Counted from the stretch's first letter, positions 8,003-17,220 are shown. The stretch: 64,000 nucleotides of DNA from SpSt-501 sp037481615 (GCA_037481615.1 JBBFLI010000001.1); one strand, 5' to 3'. Translations and numbers: made by a program. Notes: generated from the sequence alone by a model not told the origin.

Positions 8003-8134
8003 GCCGATGGCGAAAGACCACTTGTTTCCAATATCGATTTTTTCGAGGAAAAATCTCGGATCGAAGGGGCGGGGGGCCCTGGACCGGCCCATCGGAGGGG
8101 GGGCCTGAGAATACCGGGTGGCGAGCTTTCCCAA

Positions 8135-8150
8135 AGCCCCCTCGGGGGGT
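8135..8150 (-). terminator. Weak terminator-like hairpin
   Basis: On the minus strand CCCCC, loop CGA, GGGGG is followed by CTTT, about 90 bp downstream of the aminotransferase stop. The T-run is short, so function is uncertain. The rest of the gap up to the GntR promoter shows no other structure I can support. Confidence 0.3.
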
Positions 8151-8240
8151 CGAGGGAAAAACTCGTCCGCCATACCGGCAAAGGATTGCCTGCGGCCCGA
8201 GAGAACGCGGGGGGAAACCGTTCTCGAGCGCCTCGCTCGT

Positions 8241-9389
8241 TCAAAGGGCAGAGCGTACGATCTGGGCAAGCCTCCGCGCCCCCTCCTTGAGGTCCGGGAT
8301 CTCGAAATAGGCGAAGCTCAGGCGCATGTTGTTGTGCAGCGCCCCGCGGCTGGAAAAGCGGGGGCCGGGCATGAATTCGAGGTCCCGCTCGAGGGCGCGG
8401 GGGAGAAGGGCCTCGGTGTCGATCCGCTCCGGGAACTCGAGCCAGAGGAAAAACCCCCCCCCGGGCTGACGGAAGCTCACCTCCGGCGGCAGTTCGGCGC
8501 GCAGGGCGTCGCACAGGGCGAGCATCCGCCGGCGATAGGTCTCCTTCAGGAAGGCGAGGTGCTCTTCCACGAGGCCGAGTTCGAGGGCGCTTCTCACGAT
8601 CCCCGAGGTGTAGGGGTTGAGCCCCCCCCCGCTGTCGAGCAGCCCGCAGGCGGTGATCCGGCCGATGTGCCGCGGGTCGGCCTGCAGCCACCCCAGACGC
8701 AGGCCGGGGGCGAGGATTTTCGAGAAGGAGCCGATCGAGAGGATCTCCGCTTCGCGGCAGAAGGAAGCGAGCGGCGGGGGCGGCGGGGTTTCCTCGTAGA
8801 CCAGGGGATGGTAGACCTCGTCGGCGACGACGAGCAGGCCCCACTCGCGGCTGAGCCGGGCGAGCCGCCGGCGTCGTTCGGCCGACAGGCAGCGGCTCGT
8901 CGGGTTGTGGTAAGTGGGAATCGTGTAGAGAAACGCGGGCTTGCGGGTGGCGAGCGCCTCGGCGACGGCCTCCACCACGAGGCCCTCACCGTCCATGGGC
9001 AAAGCGACGGGTTCGAGCCCGTGGTCGGCGAAGATCTTGCGGGCGAGAAAGTAGGTCGGCTCCTCGACGAAAATGGCATCGCCGCGGCGGGCGAAAAGCG
9101 TGCAGACGAGATCGATCGCCTGGGAGGCGCCGTTGGTGACGAGGAGCTCGGCGGGGTCAACGGGAACCCCGTAGCGCGGGCTCAGGAAGCGCGCCAGCGC
9201 CTCGCGGAAGCGGCCGTCCCCCTGCTCGGTGCCGTAGGAGAGGGGCAGCCGTTCGGGGTCGGCGCCGGCGTGGGCGGCCGCGCGCGCCATGACGTCGAAG
9301 GGCAGCAGTCGCGGCGAGGGCTGGCCGATCGCGAGATCGATCCGGCCGGGCGGGATGATCTTCTGCGCGGACGAGGCGATGGCAGACAT
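8241..9389 (-). CDS. PLP-dependent aminotransferase, class I/II (2-aminoadipate transaminase-like)
   Basis: 382 residues, full length for fold-type I aminotransferases. Seen: RLPLSYGTEQGDGRFREALA, the VTNGASQAIDLV cofactor loop, YTIPTYHNPTSRCLS, the VVADEVYHPL aspartate that contacts the pyridine ring, SIGSFSKILAPGLRLGW with the Schiff-base lysine, and NNMRLSFAY with the carboxylate-binding Arg. The pattern resembles stand-alone relatives of MocR domains, such as LysN-type 2-aminoadipate transaminases and aromatic/branched-chain transaminases. There is no HTH domain. The gene is leftward and downstream of the sensor kinase by about 90 bp. The amino-acid specificity cannot be told. Confidence 0.88.
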   Translation of the reverse strand: MSAIASSAQKIIPPGRIDLAIGQPSPRLLPFDVMARAAAHAGADPERLPLSYGTEQGDGRFREALARFLSPRYGVPVDPAELLVTNGASQAIDLVCTLFARRGDAIFVEEPTYFLARKIFADHGLEPVALPMDGEGLVVEAVAEALATRKPAFLYTIPTYHNPTSRCLSAERRRRLARLSREWGLLVVADEVYHPLVYEETPPPPPLASFCREAEILSIGSFSKILAPGLRLGWLQADPRHIGRITACGLLDSGGGLNPYTSGIVRSALELGLVEEHLAFLKETYRRRMLALCDALRAELPPEVSFRQPGGGFFLWLEFPERIDTEALLPRALERDLEFMPGPRFSSRGALHNNMRLSFAYFEIPDLKEGARRLAQIVRSAL

Positions 9390-9478
9390 GGTTTCCGGCG
9401 CTCCCTCCGGAGTAAGGAATAATTCCTCCCTCTATAGATCACAGGCCCCGGCTTGTGAAGGCCGCGGCGGGATCCGCT

Positions 9479-11761
9479 TCATCTCCGGGAGAGTTCCTCT
9501 TTGATCGCCGCGGCGAGGTTCTGCACGGTGTAGGGTTTTTTCAGGTAGCAGCCCGCTCCGAGCTGCCGGGCGATCCGCACCCGCTCGGTCTCCGCGTACC
9601 CGCTGGTGAGGATGGCTTTCTGGTGGGGATGAAGCTGCTTCACGCGGTGCAGCGTCTCCAGTCCGTCGATCCCCGGGTCCATGATCATGTCGAGGACGAG
9701 GAGGTCGACCTTTTCGTGACGCAGCAGTTCCACGGCCTGCTCGCCGCTTTCCACGGCGCGCACGTCGTAGCCCAGCTGGCCGATGATGTTGACCGCGATC
9801 TCCCGCTGTTCCTTCATGTCGTCGACGACGAGCACCTTTTCCCCGTTTCCCCGGAGCGCATCCAGCGAAACCGCGGCGCTGCGCAACGGGCAGGATTCGC
9901 GGGTCGCCGGCAGAAAGACGGTGATCACCGTGCCGCGGCCCTCGGTGCTCTGGACGTCGATCGCCCCCCGGTGGTCCTCGACCGTTCCCCAGACGACGGC
10001 CATGCCCAGCCCCGTCCCGCTGCGCCCCATTTTCTTCTTGGTGAAAAAGGGCTCGAAGATCCGGTGCAAATCCTCGGGGGCAATCCCGACCCCGGTGTCG
10101 GTCACCCGCAGGACGGCGTAGTCCCCCTCGCGCAGCGCCCGACCGGCGGGCGGGGCGTCGAAGTGGGCGTTTTCCGTGGCGATCACGACCTTGCCCCCCT
10201 CGGGCATCGCCTCGGCCGCATTCGAGACGAGGTTCATGATGGTCTTGGAGAGGTGGATCGGGGAGCCGAGGATGTTCAGGAGATCGTCGGCCAGCCGGGT
10301 CTCCACCTCGACCCGGGGGTGGAAGGCTTTCAGCCGCAGGTACTCGGGGCTGACCAGGTATTCCTCGACGAGGAGGTTCAGGTTGAGCACCTCGAAGGTG
10401 GGCACGCCGCGACGCGCCAGCGTGAGCAGGTCCTGGACAATGGCCGCGGCCTTTTTCCCCGATTCGCGGATGACCTCGAGCGGCCGTCGCAGGGGGCTGT
10501 CCGGCGGCAGATCCATGAGCAGAAGGTCGGGGTAGCTGATGATCCCCGAGAGCACGTTGTTCAGATCGTGGGCCACCCCCCCGGCCATGGTGCCGAGCGC
10601 CTCCATCTTCTTCGAGCGGGCCAGGCGCTCCGTCAGCTCGCGCTTTTCCTCCTCGGCGCGGCGGCGCTCGGTGATGTCGCGGGTGACGCCCAGGATGCCG
10701 ACGGGTGCCCCCCCTTCCCCGAGGAGGAAGGAGGCGCTCACCTCCGCGGGGACGATCCGGCCGTCCTTGTGCAGGAGCTCGACCTCCAGGGTGGCCGAGC
10801 GTTCAAACGAGCCGGTCTGGCGGCCGAGCTCGAGTTGCCGGCCGAGCTCGCGGCGGGCGCGGGCGAGGGATTCGGGGGTCATCATTTGTTCGATCTTCAG
10901 CTTGGCGTGCTCTTCGGGGGAGAAGCCCTGGAGGACCTGGATCGACGGGCTGACGAAGGTGAAGCGCAGCTCGAGGTCCGTCATCCAGATCACATCGCGC
11001 ACGTTTTCGGCGAGCAGGCGGTATTTCTGCTCGCTTTCGCGCAGGGCCTGCTCCGAGGCCCGGCGCACGGCGACCTCCTCCCGCAGCTTCTCCCGCGTGC
11101 GCAGCAGATCGGCCCGCTCGTCCTCCAGGGCCCGGGTTGCAGCCAGCGTCTGGAGGTTCATGGCCTGCAGGCCGTTGACGAGCACGGCGACGGAGATGGC
11201 GGCGACGAGGTTGAGAAAGACGAAATTGGCGCCCGCGCTGACGGCGAGGACGGCGCTGATCTCCTCGGGGGAGGCGGCCAGCAGCCCCCGCATGGAGAGC
11301 CACCCGAGGGCGAGGATGGCCGCCGTGTTCATCCCGATGGCGAGCAGGGCGGACCGGATCCCGAGCAACACCCCCGCGAGCACGCTGAAGGCGAAGAGCC
11401 AGGCGGGGCCGCCGCTCAGAAACCCCGCCTGGGAGATGACCGTGATCCCCACGAGAAAGGGCAGCAGCAGGGTGAGGCCCGCGCGCCTGCGGAAAGGGAG
11501 ATTTCGCAGAAAAAGAAGCGAGGTGCACAGCGCAGCCGCCAAGACGTCGAAGACGGCGAGCACCCAGAGCCCTTCGCGGAAGGCGAGATAGAGGGCGGGG
11601 GCGAGGGCGAGGATGCAGAGCGCCGTGCTGGCGGCCAGGATGGAGAGCAGAATCCGCTCCCGCCAGCGGGTGAGGCCGTCCTCCTCCGCCGGAGCATCGC
11701 GGCTGCCGAAGCGGTGTTCGATCTGCTCGATCACCCGCCGCAGCCAGTTCGAAGAAGCCAT
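9479..11761 (-). CDS. Membrane-bound PAS hybrid histidine kinase with receiver domain
   Basis: 760 residues from ATG 11761 (MASSNWLRR); an alternative start at 11845 would add 28 unlikely residues. Order: about six transmembrane helices in the first ~200 residues, a short coiled coil, a PAS domain (~245-360), HisKA with the KKMEALGTMAGGVAHDLNNVLSG phosphoacceptor box, HATPase_c (IMNLVSNAAEAM, DTGVGI, GTGLGMAVVWG), and a C-terminal receiver (VLVVDD, phosphoacceptor in LLVLDMIMDPGIDG, LKKPY). It senses an unknown cue at or in the membrane and passes phosphate from His to its own Asp, then presumably to another protein. No cognate response regulator or HPt is adjacent. Confidence 0.92.
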   Translation of the reverse strand: MASSNWLRRVIEQIEHRFGSRDAPAEEDGLTRWRERILLSILAASTALCILALAPALYLAFREGLWVLAVFDVLAAALCTSLLFLRNLPFRRRAGLTLLLPFLVGITVISQAGFLSGGPAWLFAFSVLAGVLLGIRSALLAIGMNTAAILALGWLSMRGLLAASPEEISAVLAVSAGANFVFLNLVAAISVAVLVNGLQAMNLQTLAATRALEDERADLLRTREKLREEVAVRRASEQALRESEQKYRLLAENVRDVIWMTDLELRFTFVSPSIQVLQGFSPEEHAKLKIEQMMTPESLARARRELGRQLELGRQTGSFERSATLEVELLHKDGRIVPAEVSASFLLGEGGAPVGILGVTRDITERRRAEEEKRELTERLARSKKMEALGTMAGGVAHDLNNVLSGIISYPDLLLMDLPPDSPLRRPLEVIRESGKKAAAIVQDLLTLARRGVPTFEVLNLNLLVEEYLVSPEYLRLKAFHPRVEVETRLADDLLNILGSPIHLSKTIMNLVSNAAEAMPEGGKVVIATENAHFDAPPAGRALREGDYAVLRVTDTGVGIAPEDLHRIFEPFFTKKKMGRSGTGLGMAVVWGTVEDHRGAIDVQSTEGRGTVITVFLPATRESCPLRSAAVSLDALRGNGEKVLVVDDMKEQREIAVNIIGQLGYDVRAVESGEQAVELLRHEKVDLLVLDMIMDPGIDGLETLHRVKQLHPHQKAILTSGYAETERVRIARQLGAGCYLKKPYTVQNLAAAIKEELSRR

Positions 11762-11894
11762 GGGCGTCGCCTGGAACCGGTTTCGGGCTGAAATCCCGCA
11801 AGGGCTGTCTGAGAGGCAGCGGGCCCTGAACCAACAGTATATCACGATGGCCCTCGCCGGGAAAATCGGGCCGGCGGCGTCCGCAAGAACCGGA

Positions 11895-12896
11895 TCAGGG
11901 AAGGGGGCCGACGAAGAGGGACTCCACGGCGACCGGTCGTTCGATCAGCCCCTGGGTGCGCATGATCTCTTCGGTCTCGCGCCAGGCGGCGCGATCGATC
12001 CGGCCGAAGGCCGAGGGGGGGACGGGGACCATGAGGCGCCGGGTGACCGAGAGCTGGCGGCGCACGACCTCTTCGGGGGTCTCGCGGTCGGCGGCAAGCA
12101 GGACCCGCACCGCCGCCTCCTCGTTGGCCGGATCGAGCGCCTCCCGCCAGCCCTGCAGCAGCGCGGAGAGAAAGCGGCTCACCGTCCGCGGGTGGCGCTG
12201 GACCATCTCGCGGGTGGTGACCACGGAGTTGGCGACGAAACGCACGCCCCAGCGATGGGGGTCGAGAAATGCGGTCGGCTCGCCCGCCTGCGCGAGGCGC
12301 TCGGCGATGATCGGCGCCTGGGCGTTGATGTAGAGCGGCCAGAAGTCCACCCGGCCCTCGTAGAAGGGGGTGTAGTCGTAGCGCACGCTGAAGAGGCGCA
12401 CCTCGCCTTCGGCGATCCCGTGGCGCGCCAGAAGCGCCCGCAGGATCGACTCGTCGTTGCCGCCGAAGGTGACCCCGATCGTCTTGCCCCGCAGGTCCGC
12501 GGGCTCCCGGAAGGGGTTGCGGTCGGGGCGGTAGATCCACTGCAGGGGATTGACCTGGAAGAGCTGGGCGAGCACGACGAGGGGGGCCCCCTTGGCCGCC
12601 GCCCGCAAAACCTGGTCGGCGGAGGCGACCCCGAACTGGGCGTGGCCGAGCTCGAGCTCTTTCAAGGCATCCCGTTCGGGCCCGCCCGGCTTGACGCTCA
12701 CCCGCAGCCCGGCGCGGGCGAAATGGTCCTGCGCGACGGCGTAGAGGTCGCCCACGGTGCTGACATTGTAGAGCCATTTCAGGCGGTACCGGATCTCCTC
12801 GAGCTCTCCCGGGGGCGTGCAACCCGATAGCCCGCCGAGGAGAACGAACAGGATCCCCGCCCCCCAACGAAAGAGAAGGCCTGCCGGCTGCCTCAC
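11895..12896 (-). CDS. ABC importer substrate-binding lipoprotein, NMT1/THI5-like
   Basis: 333 residues from GTG 12896, which overlaps the permease stop as GTGA and has GGAGGG just upstream; the frame stays open to 12953 inside the permease. A signal peptide ends in a lipobox (LSGC), so the protein is anchored to the membrane by a lipid-modified cysteine. The body shows the SBP_bac_11/NMT1 pattern: RLKWLYNVSTVGDLYAVAQ, VKPGGPERDAL, FGVASADQVLRAAAKGAPLVVLAQL. Family members bind taurine, nitrate, sulfonates or pyrimidine precursors of thiamine. The GGP and SADQVL motifs lean towards the ThiY-like pyrimidine group, but that is tentative. Confidence 0.85.
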   Translation of the reverse strand: MRQPAGLLFRWGAGILFVLLGGLSGCTPPGELEEIRYRLKWLYNVSTVGDLYAVAQDHFARAGLRVSVKPGGPERDALKELELGHAQFGVASADQVLRAAAKGAPLVVLAQLFQVNPLQWIYRPDRNPFREPADLRGKTIGVTFGGNDESILRALLARHGIAEGEVRLFSVRYDYTPFYEGRVDFWPLYINAQAPIIAERLAQAGEPTAFLDPHRWGVRFVANSVVTTREMVQRHPRTVSRFLSALLQGWREALDPANEEAAVRVLLAADRETPEEVVRRQLSVTRRLMVPVPPSAFGRIDRAAWRETEEIMRTQGLIERPVAVESLFVGPLP

Positions 12897-13642
12897 GGAC
12901 CCTCCAGTTTCCTCTGCAACGCGGCGCCCAGCCGTTCGAGCAGGACGAGCCACAGCGAGGTCCCGATCCCGATCAGCAGGAGCGCGACCAGGATCTTGGC
13001 GAGGTCGCTCTGGTAAAGGGCGATGCGGATGCTGTAGCCGATGCCGGCGGTGGCGGCGATGAATTCGGCGACGATCGTCCCCACCATGGCCAGGGTGGCG
13101 CTTCCGACCAGGACGGTGGTGAGTTTCTGCAGGTTCTCGAGAGCCCGGATCTTGATCTGCAGCCGCCAGGTCATGCGGCCGGTCGCCTCGTAGAAATGCT
13201 CGATCTCGCGCACCGGCTCGGAGAAGATGCCCAGAAAGGAGAGCAGCAGGGGAAAATAACAGATGAGAGAGGCGATCAGCAGCCGCGTCACCAGTCCGTC
13301 GCCCAGGAGAATGAAGAGAATCGGGGCGACGGCGACGATCGGGTAGGATTGGATGTTGAATGCCGCGGTGCGGATGAAACCGCCGACCCAGGCCTTGAGC
13401 CGGGCGAGCACGGCGACCGCCGCGGCGAGGAGGATCGAGAGCCCGTGGCCGAGGACGGCGACGCCGAGCGTGTTCAACACGGCCGCGGCATACGCCGTGC
13501 CGTAGGCGTGCGCGGTCCGCAGGATCTCCGCCGGCCCCGGGATGACGTAATCGGAGAGCCCCAGCGCGAGCTTGAACAGCAGCAGCACGCCGACCCCCGC
13601 CAGGTAGAGGATGAAGAACTGGGTGAGGCGTCTATGCAGCAT
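12893..13642 (-). CDS. ABC importer permease (SsuC/TauC/ThiX family)
   Basis: 249 residues from ATG 13642 (MLHRRLTQFF), which overlaps the end of the upstream ATPase gene by 11 bp, so translation is probably coupled. About six transmembrane helices. The EAA-type cytoplasmic loop is present as FYEATGRMTWRLQIKIRALENLQKLTTVLVGSATLAMVGTIVAEF. It forms the membrane channel for the NMT1-type importer and pairs with the ATPase encoded just upstream. Confidence 0.88.
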   Translation of the reverse strand: MLHRRLTQFFILYLAGVGVLLLFKLALGLSDYVIPGPAEILRTAHAYGTAYAAAVLNTLGVAVLGHGLSILLAAAVAVLARLKAWVGGFIRTAAFNIQSYPIVAVAPILFILLGDGLVTRLLIASLICYFPLLLSFLGIFSEPVREIEHFYEATGRMTWRLQIKIRALENLQKLTTVLVGSATLAMVGTIVAEFIAATAGIGYSIRIALYQSDLAKILVALLLIGIGTSLWLVLLERLGAALQRKLEGP

Positions 13643-14324
13643 GGAGGATCGCCAGCATGGCGCGCTCGAGCCGGGCCGGGTCGGGCTCGGCCCCCTCGCG
13701 CTGGTCACCGCCGGAGACGGAGACGATCTGGGGCTGTTTCGGCCGTCCGCGCAAGACGAGGACCTCCCCGCAGAAGCGGGCCACCTCGGCGACGTTGTGC
13801 GAGATGTAGAGAAAACAGCGTTCGGGGAACAGCGCTTTCATCTGCAGGATGATCCGCTGCCGGGTCGCCTCGTCGACGTTGGCGAGGCTCTCGTCCATGA
13901 TCAGCAGGTCGAACTCTTGCAGGAGATAGCGCACCAGGTTGGCACGGTTCTGCTGCCCGAGCGAAAGCCGAGGAAAGCGCGCCTCGACGAGCGGCCGGAT
14001 GTCGAAGATGTCGAGCAGCGTCTCGAGGCGGGGCTTGCCGGCGGCCGAGGCGGTCTCCTCGAAATGCCGCCGCAGGGTCACCCAGCCCGGCAGGCGCTCG
14101 AGGTTGTAGGTGTAGAGAACGCGCTGCATCCCCTGCGCGGCGATCGAGCCGCGGTGGGCCGGGAGCATGCCGCTGATCAGGCGTGCCAGCGTCGATTTCC
14201 CCACCCCCGAGGGGCCGAAGAGGGCATGGAAGCCCGGCCCGCGGATGCGGAAATCGAGTCCCGCGAAGAGATCGGCGGCGGCATGGGGGTAACGGTAGGC
14301 GATATCGTTCCCCACGAGCTCCAT
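13632..14324 (-). CDS. ABC importer ATPase (nitrate/sulfonate/pyrimidine type)
   Basis: 230 residues from ATG 14324, with GGAGG 8 nt upstream. Seen: Walker A GPSGVGKST, Q-loop region, an ABC signature altered to LSLGQQNR, Walker B LLIMDES, and the SHNVAEVARFC switch histidine. It powers the importer made with the permease and lipoprotein encoded downstream, in the order ATPase-permease-binding protein. It lies 173 bp from a rightward phosphatase gene, and the two are divergent. Confidence 0.9.
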   Translation of the reverse strand: MELVGNDIAYRYPHAAADLFAGLDFRIRGPGFHALFGPSGVGKSTLARLISGMLPAHRGSIAAQGMQRVLYTYNLERLPGWVTLRRHFEETASAAGKPRLETLLDIFDIRPLVEARFPRLSLGQQNRANLVRYLLQEFDLLIMDESLANVDEATRQRIILQMKALFPERCFLYISHNVAEVARFCGEVLVLRGRPKQPQIVSVSGGDQREGAEPDPARLERAMLAILHAA

Positions 14325-14439
14325 GCCGATCCTCCGCGCAGGAAAACCCGCTCTCCCCCATCCTGATCTTTCGGCCCGCGGAGCAGGCGGGGACACCATA
14401 GCAATCCGGTTGCCGTTTCTCAAGGCGCCCGGCCGCGGC

Positions 14440-14469
14440 TTGCCGCAGCCCCCGCCCCCGCGCTATATT
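14440..14469 (+). promoter_or_regulatory. Predicted sigma-70 promoter of the phosphatase gene
   Basis: -35 TTGCCG (14440-14445), an 18-bp spacer, and -10 TATATT (14464-14469), 28 bp before the phosphatase ATG. It is an AT-rich island in very GC-rich surroundings. Confidence 0.55.
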
Positions 14470-14497
14470 CGGCCGCCTCTTGTCCCCAGGATGGACC

Positions 14498-16357
14498 ATG
14501 CGGTTTCTCTCCTCGCGCCTGCAACGGCGTTTCTCCGCGGTGATGATCCTCCCGGTGGCCGCCCTCCTGCTGGCCGCCGGTTTCTCCGGCTTTCTTCTGC
14601 TGCGCGATCTCCTGCTCGACCAGTGGCGCGAATCGGCGACCCTCAAACTCGAACGCGCGGCACACATCGCGGACATGCACCTGGCGCGCATCAAGGAGGC
14701 GATCCGCCTCTTCGAGGAGACTCCGGTCGACATCTCCGAGGCGGCCTTCCGCCGCCTGGTGCTCGAGCAACTGATGCGCCGGGACGGGGTGGTCGAGGTG
14801 CGGCTTGACTGGGAAAGAGCGACGCCGTCCGGGGGGGGCCCGCATGCCGGGAGGCCTGGCGGCGAGGGGCGCGGGCGGAGGATGGGGAGCTACGCGGGGG
14901 CGAGGATCCGCGGCGTGACGCCTCCGCGCTTCGACCCCCGCGACGAACACAGCACCTTCGAGGTCTTGGCGGAGTTTCTCGACGAGAGCGGGGGGATCCT
15001 GGGACGGCTGGCGGCGGTCGTCGACTTCGACTTCATCTTCCGCCACGTGATCGAGAGCGCGTGGTGGCAGAGCCACAAGGCTTTTCTCGTCGACGAAACG
15101 GGCAGGGTCCTCATCAGCCGCACCCCCTCGCCCGCCGACGTCTTGGGCGGAAACGGCGATGCCCTCGAGCAGGCGACCCGGGAGGCGATGGGACGCGCCC
15201 TGTCGGGGACCCTGCTCGGAGCGGGAATGCCGCCCCGGGAGGTGAGCGGTTTCCACCGCCTCCGGGAGGCACCCTGGTTCCTGGTGCTGATCGCGCCCGG
15301 CCGCGAGGTGCTCGCCCCGATCCTGTCCTTCCGCGACGGCTACCTTCTCTTCTCGATCGGCCTCGTCGTCCTGATCGGCGGCCTGATCGCCTGGGTGATG
15401 GGCCGCCTGGCCGCGGAGATCCGGCAGGTCGCCCGCGAGGCGATCCGCCTTGCGCACGGCGAGTTCGGCGACCCCCTGCCGGTGAGACGCGGCGACGAGC
15501 TCGGGGAGATGATCCTCAGCTTCAACCACATGAGCCGGCAGCTCCGGGAGCGTCTCGAGCTCAAGGAGGCGCTCCGCCTCGCCGAGGAGGTGCAGCGCAA
15601 CCTGCTGCCCGCCGCGCCGCCCGCCATCCCCGGCCTGGACATCGCCGCCCGCAGCCTCTACTGCCAGGAGACGGGGGGCGATTACTACGATTTCATCGTC
15701 CGCGGCGGGGAAGTCGGGCGGCGTTCCTGGTGTGTCGCCGTGGGCGACGTCGTCGGCCATGGCATCCCCGCCGCCCTGTTGATGACCACCGCCCGGGCCT
15801 TCCTGCGCGCCGAACTCGGGCGGCCGGTCGGTCTGGCCGCGGCGCTCGCCGAGACGAACCGCCTGCTTTGCCGGGATACGGCCGCGAGCGGAAGCTTCGT
15901 CACCCTCGCCGTGCTGGAGATTTCCACCTCCCCGCCCGGCTTCGGCTGGGCCGGTGCCGGCCACGATCCGCCGTTTTTCTACGATGCCGCGGCGGGCCGG
16001 GTGCGCCGCCCGCGTGGAGCCACGGGGGTGGCCCTGGGCGTGATGGAGGAGGCGGTTTACGGGGTGACGCCCCTTTCCGGCACCCGCGCCGGCGACGTGA
16101 TCCTGATCGGGACCGACGGGATCTGGGAGAGCCGGGATCCCGGCGCGGAGCGTTACGGGAAAGGGCGGCTGGCCGAGGTGGTCGCGCGGCACGCCGCGCT
16201 GTCGGCGGAGGGGATCCTGCAGGCGGTGCTGGAGGACGTGATGCGGTTCCGCGGTCCCGCCCCGATGGAGGACGATGTCACGCTCGCCGTGGTGAAGGTG
16301 GTTTCCGGGCCGTGGGCGGAACCCGCTCCGGCCGGGCGAGCCAACGGTAGAGGATGA
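14498..16357 (+). CDS. Membrane-anchored sensor with HAMP and SpoIIE/PP2C-type phosphatase domain
   Basis: 619 residues from ATG 14498; an in-frame TTG at 14480 is less likely. Order: transmembrane helix (~15-37), a periplasmic sensor of ~250 residues, a second transmembrane helix (~290-312), HAMP (~315-365), then a SpoIIE/RsbU-type phosphatase. Metal-binding and catalytic motifs are intact: GGDYYDF, AVGDVVGHGIPAALLM, GAGHDPPFFYD, IGTDGIWES and DDVTLAVVK. Such proteins dephosphorylate an anti-sigma antagonist (STAS) or similar Ser-phosphorylated target in partner-switching cascades. No STAS or anti-sigma kinase gene is adjacent. The 3' end overlaps the convergent lgt by 80 bp. Confidence 0.9.
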   Translation: MRFLSSRLQRRFSAVMILPVAALLLAAGFSGFLLLRDLLLDQWRESATLKLERAAHIADMHLARIKEAIRLFEETPVDISEAAFRRLVLEQLMRRDGVVEVRLDWERATPSGGGPHAGRPGGEGRGRRMGSYAGARIRGVTPPRFDPRDEHSTFEVLAEFLDESGGILGRLAAVVDFDFIFRHVIESAWWQSHKAFLVDETGRVLISRTPSPADVLGGNGDALEQATREAMGRALSGTLLGAGMPPREVSGFHRLREAPWFLVLIAPGREVLAPILSFRDGYLLFSIGLVVLIGGLIAWVMGRLAAEIRQVAREAIRLAHGEFGDPLPVRRGDELGEMILSFNHMSRQLRERLELKEALRLAEEVQRNLLPAAPPAIPGLDIAARSLYCQETGGDYYDFIVRGGEVGRRSWCVAVGDVVGHGIPAALLMTTARAFLRAELGRPVGLAAALAETNRLLCRDTAASGSFVTLAVLEISTSPPGFGWAGAGHDPPFFYDAAAGRVRRPRGATGVALGVMEEAVYGVTPLSGTRAGDVILIGTDGIWESRDPGAERYGKGRLAEVVARHAALSAEGILQAVLEDVMRFRGPAPMEDDVTLAVVKVVSGPWAEPAPAGRANGRG

Positions 16358-17159
16358 GACCGGCGGCGATCATCGCGGCGCAGAGCAACTGCCCCCGGGT
16401 CAGGCCGGCCGGACCGTAGCCGATGTGCGCATCCGGCTCGCGGAAGAACTCGACCAGAAAGCGGGCCGTTCCGTAACCGACGAGGTAGAGGGCGAGCATG
16501 GCCCCGCGGGGAAACGGACGGCGCCGCAGGGGCCACAGGACCGCAAACAGAACGACCCCCTCGAGCAGCGCCTCGTAGAGCTGCGAGGGGTGCCGCAGGG
16601 CGCGGTCGGGGGCGAGCGGGAAGACCATGCCGATCGGGGCGGTGGTCACCCGGCCGTAGAGCTCGCCGTTGATGAAGTTGCCGAGCCTGCCGAAGGTGTA
16701 GCCCAAGGGGGCGGCCGGGACGACGAGATCGGCCGCCTCGCGCAGCGAAATCCCCTGCCGCCGCGTGTAGATCCAGGCGGCGACGATCACCCCGATCAGG
16801 CCGCCGTGGAAGGACATCCCCGAAAAACCGGTGAAGCGGACCCCTTCGGAGAAATCGAAGGGGAGTACGATCTCGAGCGGCCGCCCCCGGTAGTACTCGA
16901 GGTTGTAGAAGACGACATACCCCAACCGCGCGCCCGCCATCAGCCCGAGGATGACCCAGGTGATGAGGTCGTTCGCCTGCGCGCGGGTGATGGAAAAGCG
17001 GGGCTCGGTCTTCAGCCGGTGGAGGACGAGGACGTAGGTGATCGCGAAGGCGACCAGGTACATCAGGCCGTAGTACTGCAGCCGGAAGGATCCGATCTGG
17101 AAAACGACCGGGTCGATCCGCTGCGGCAGGCTCTGCCACCAGGCCCAGAAAGCGTCCAC
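16278..17159 (-). CDS. lgt: Prolipoprotein diacylglyceryl transferase Lgt
   Basis: 293 residues with a GTG start and a GAGGAG site upstream. Seven transmembrane segments. The Lgt signature is present (RLGNFINGELYGRVTTAP), as are the conserved SFHGGLIG histidine region, YYGLMYL near the N-terminus, HPSQLYEALLEG and FFREPD. It transfers diacylglycerol from phosphatidylglycerol to the lipobox cysteine of prolipoproteins at the inner membrane. The NMT1-type binding protein in this window is a candidate substrate. It has its own strong predicted promoter and overlaps the 3' end of the convergent phosphatase gene. Confidence 0.97.
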   Translation of the reverse strand: MDAFWAWWQSLPQRIDPVVFQIGSFRLQYYGLMYLVAFAITYVLVLHRLKTEPRFSITRAQANDLITWVILGLMAGARLGYVVFYNLEYYRGRPLEIVLPFDFSEGVRFTGFSGMSFHGGLIGVIVAAWIYTRRQGISLREAADLVVPAAPLGYTFGRLGNFINGELYGRVTTAPIGMVFPLAPDRALRHPSQLYEALLEGVVLFAVLWPLRRRPFPRGAMLALYLVGYGTARFLVEFFREPDAHIGYGPAGLTRGQLLCAAMIAAGLILYRWLARPERVPPTARKPPSPRRA

Positions 17160-17191
17160 CGTCGTTGCGTCTCCTCTCTCTCCTGCGGGCG

Positions 17192-17220
17192 ATCGTAGGA
17201 GGGGGGGCAGACGATGTCAA
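17192..17220 (-). promoter_or_regulatory. Predicted sigma-70 promoter of lgt
   Basis: Minus strand: perfect -35 TTGACA (17215-17220), a 17-bp spacer, and -10 TACGAT (17192-17197). The box ends 33 bp before the lgt GTG, implying a short leader. Confidence 0.65.

Noticed and set aside
9000..9025. GGTTCGAGCCC motif resembling a tRNA T-arm
   Set aside because: It lies inside the aminotransferase coding frame, and no acceptor, D or anticodon stems surround it.
9455..11791. A 778-codon open frame antisense to the histidine kinase
   Set aside because: Low-complexity shadow of the clear PAS-HisKA-receiver gene.
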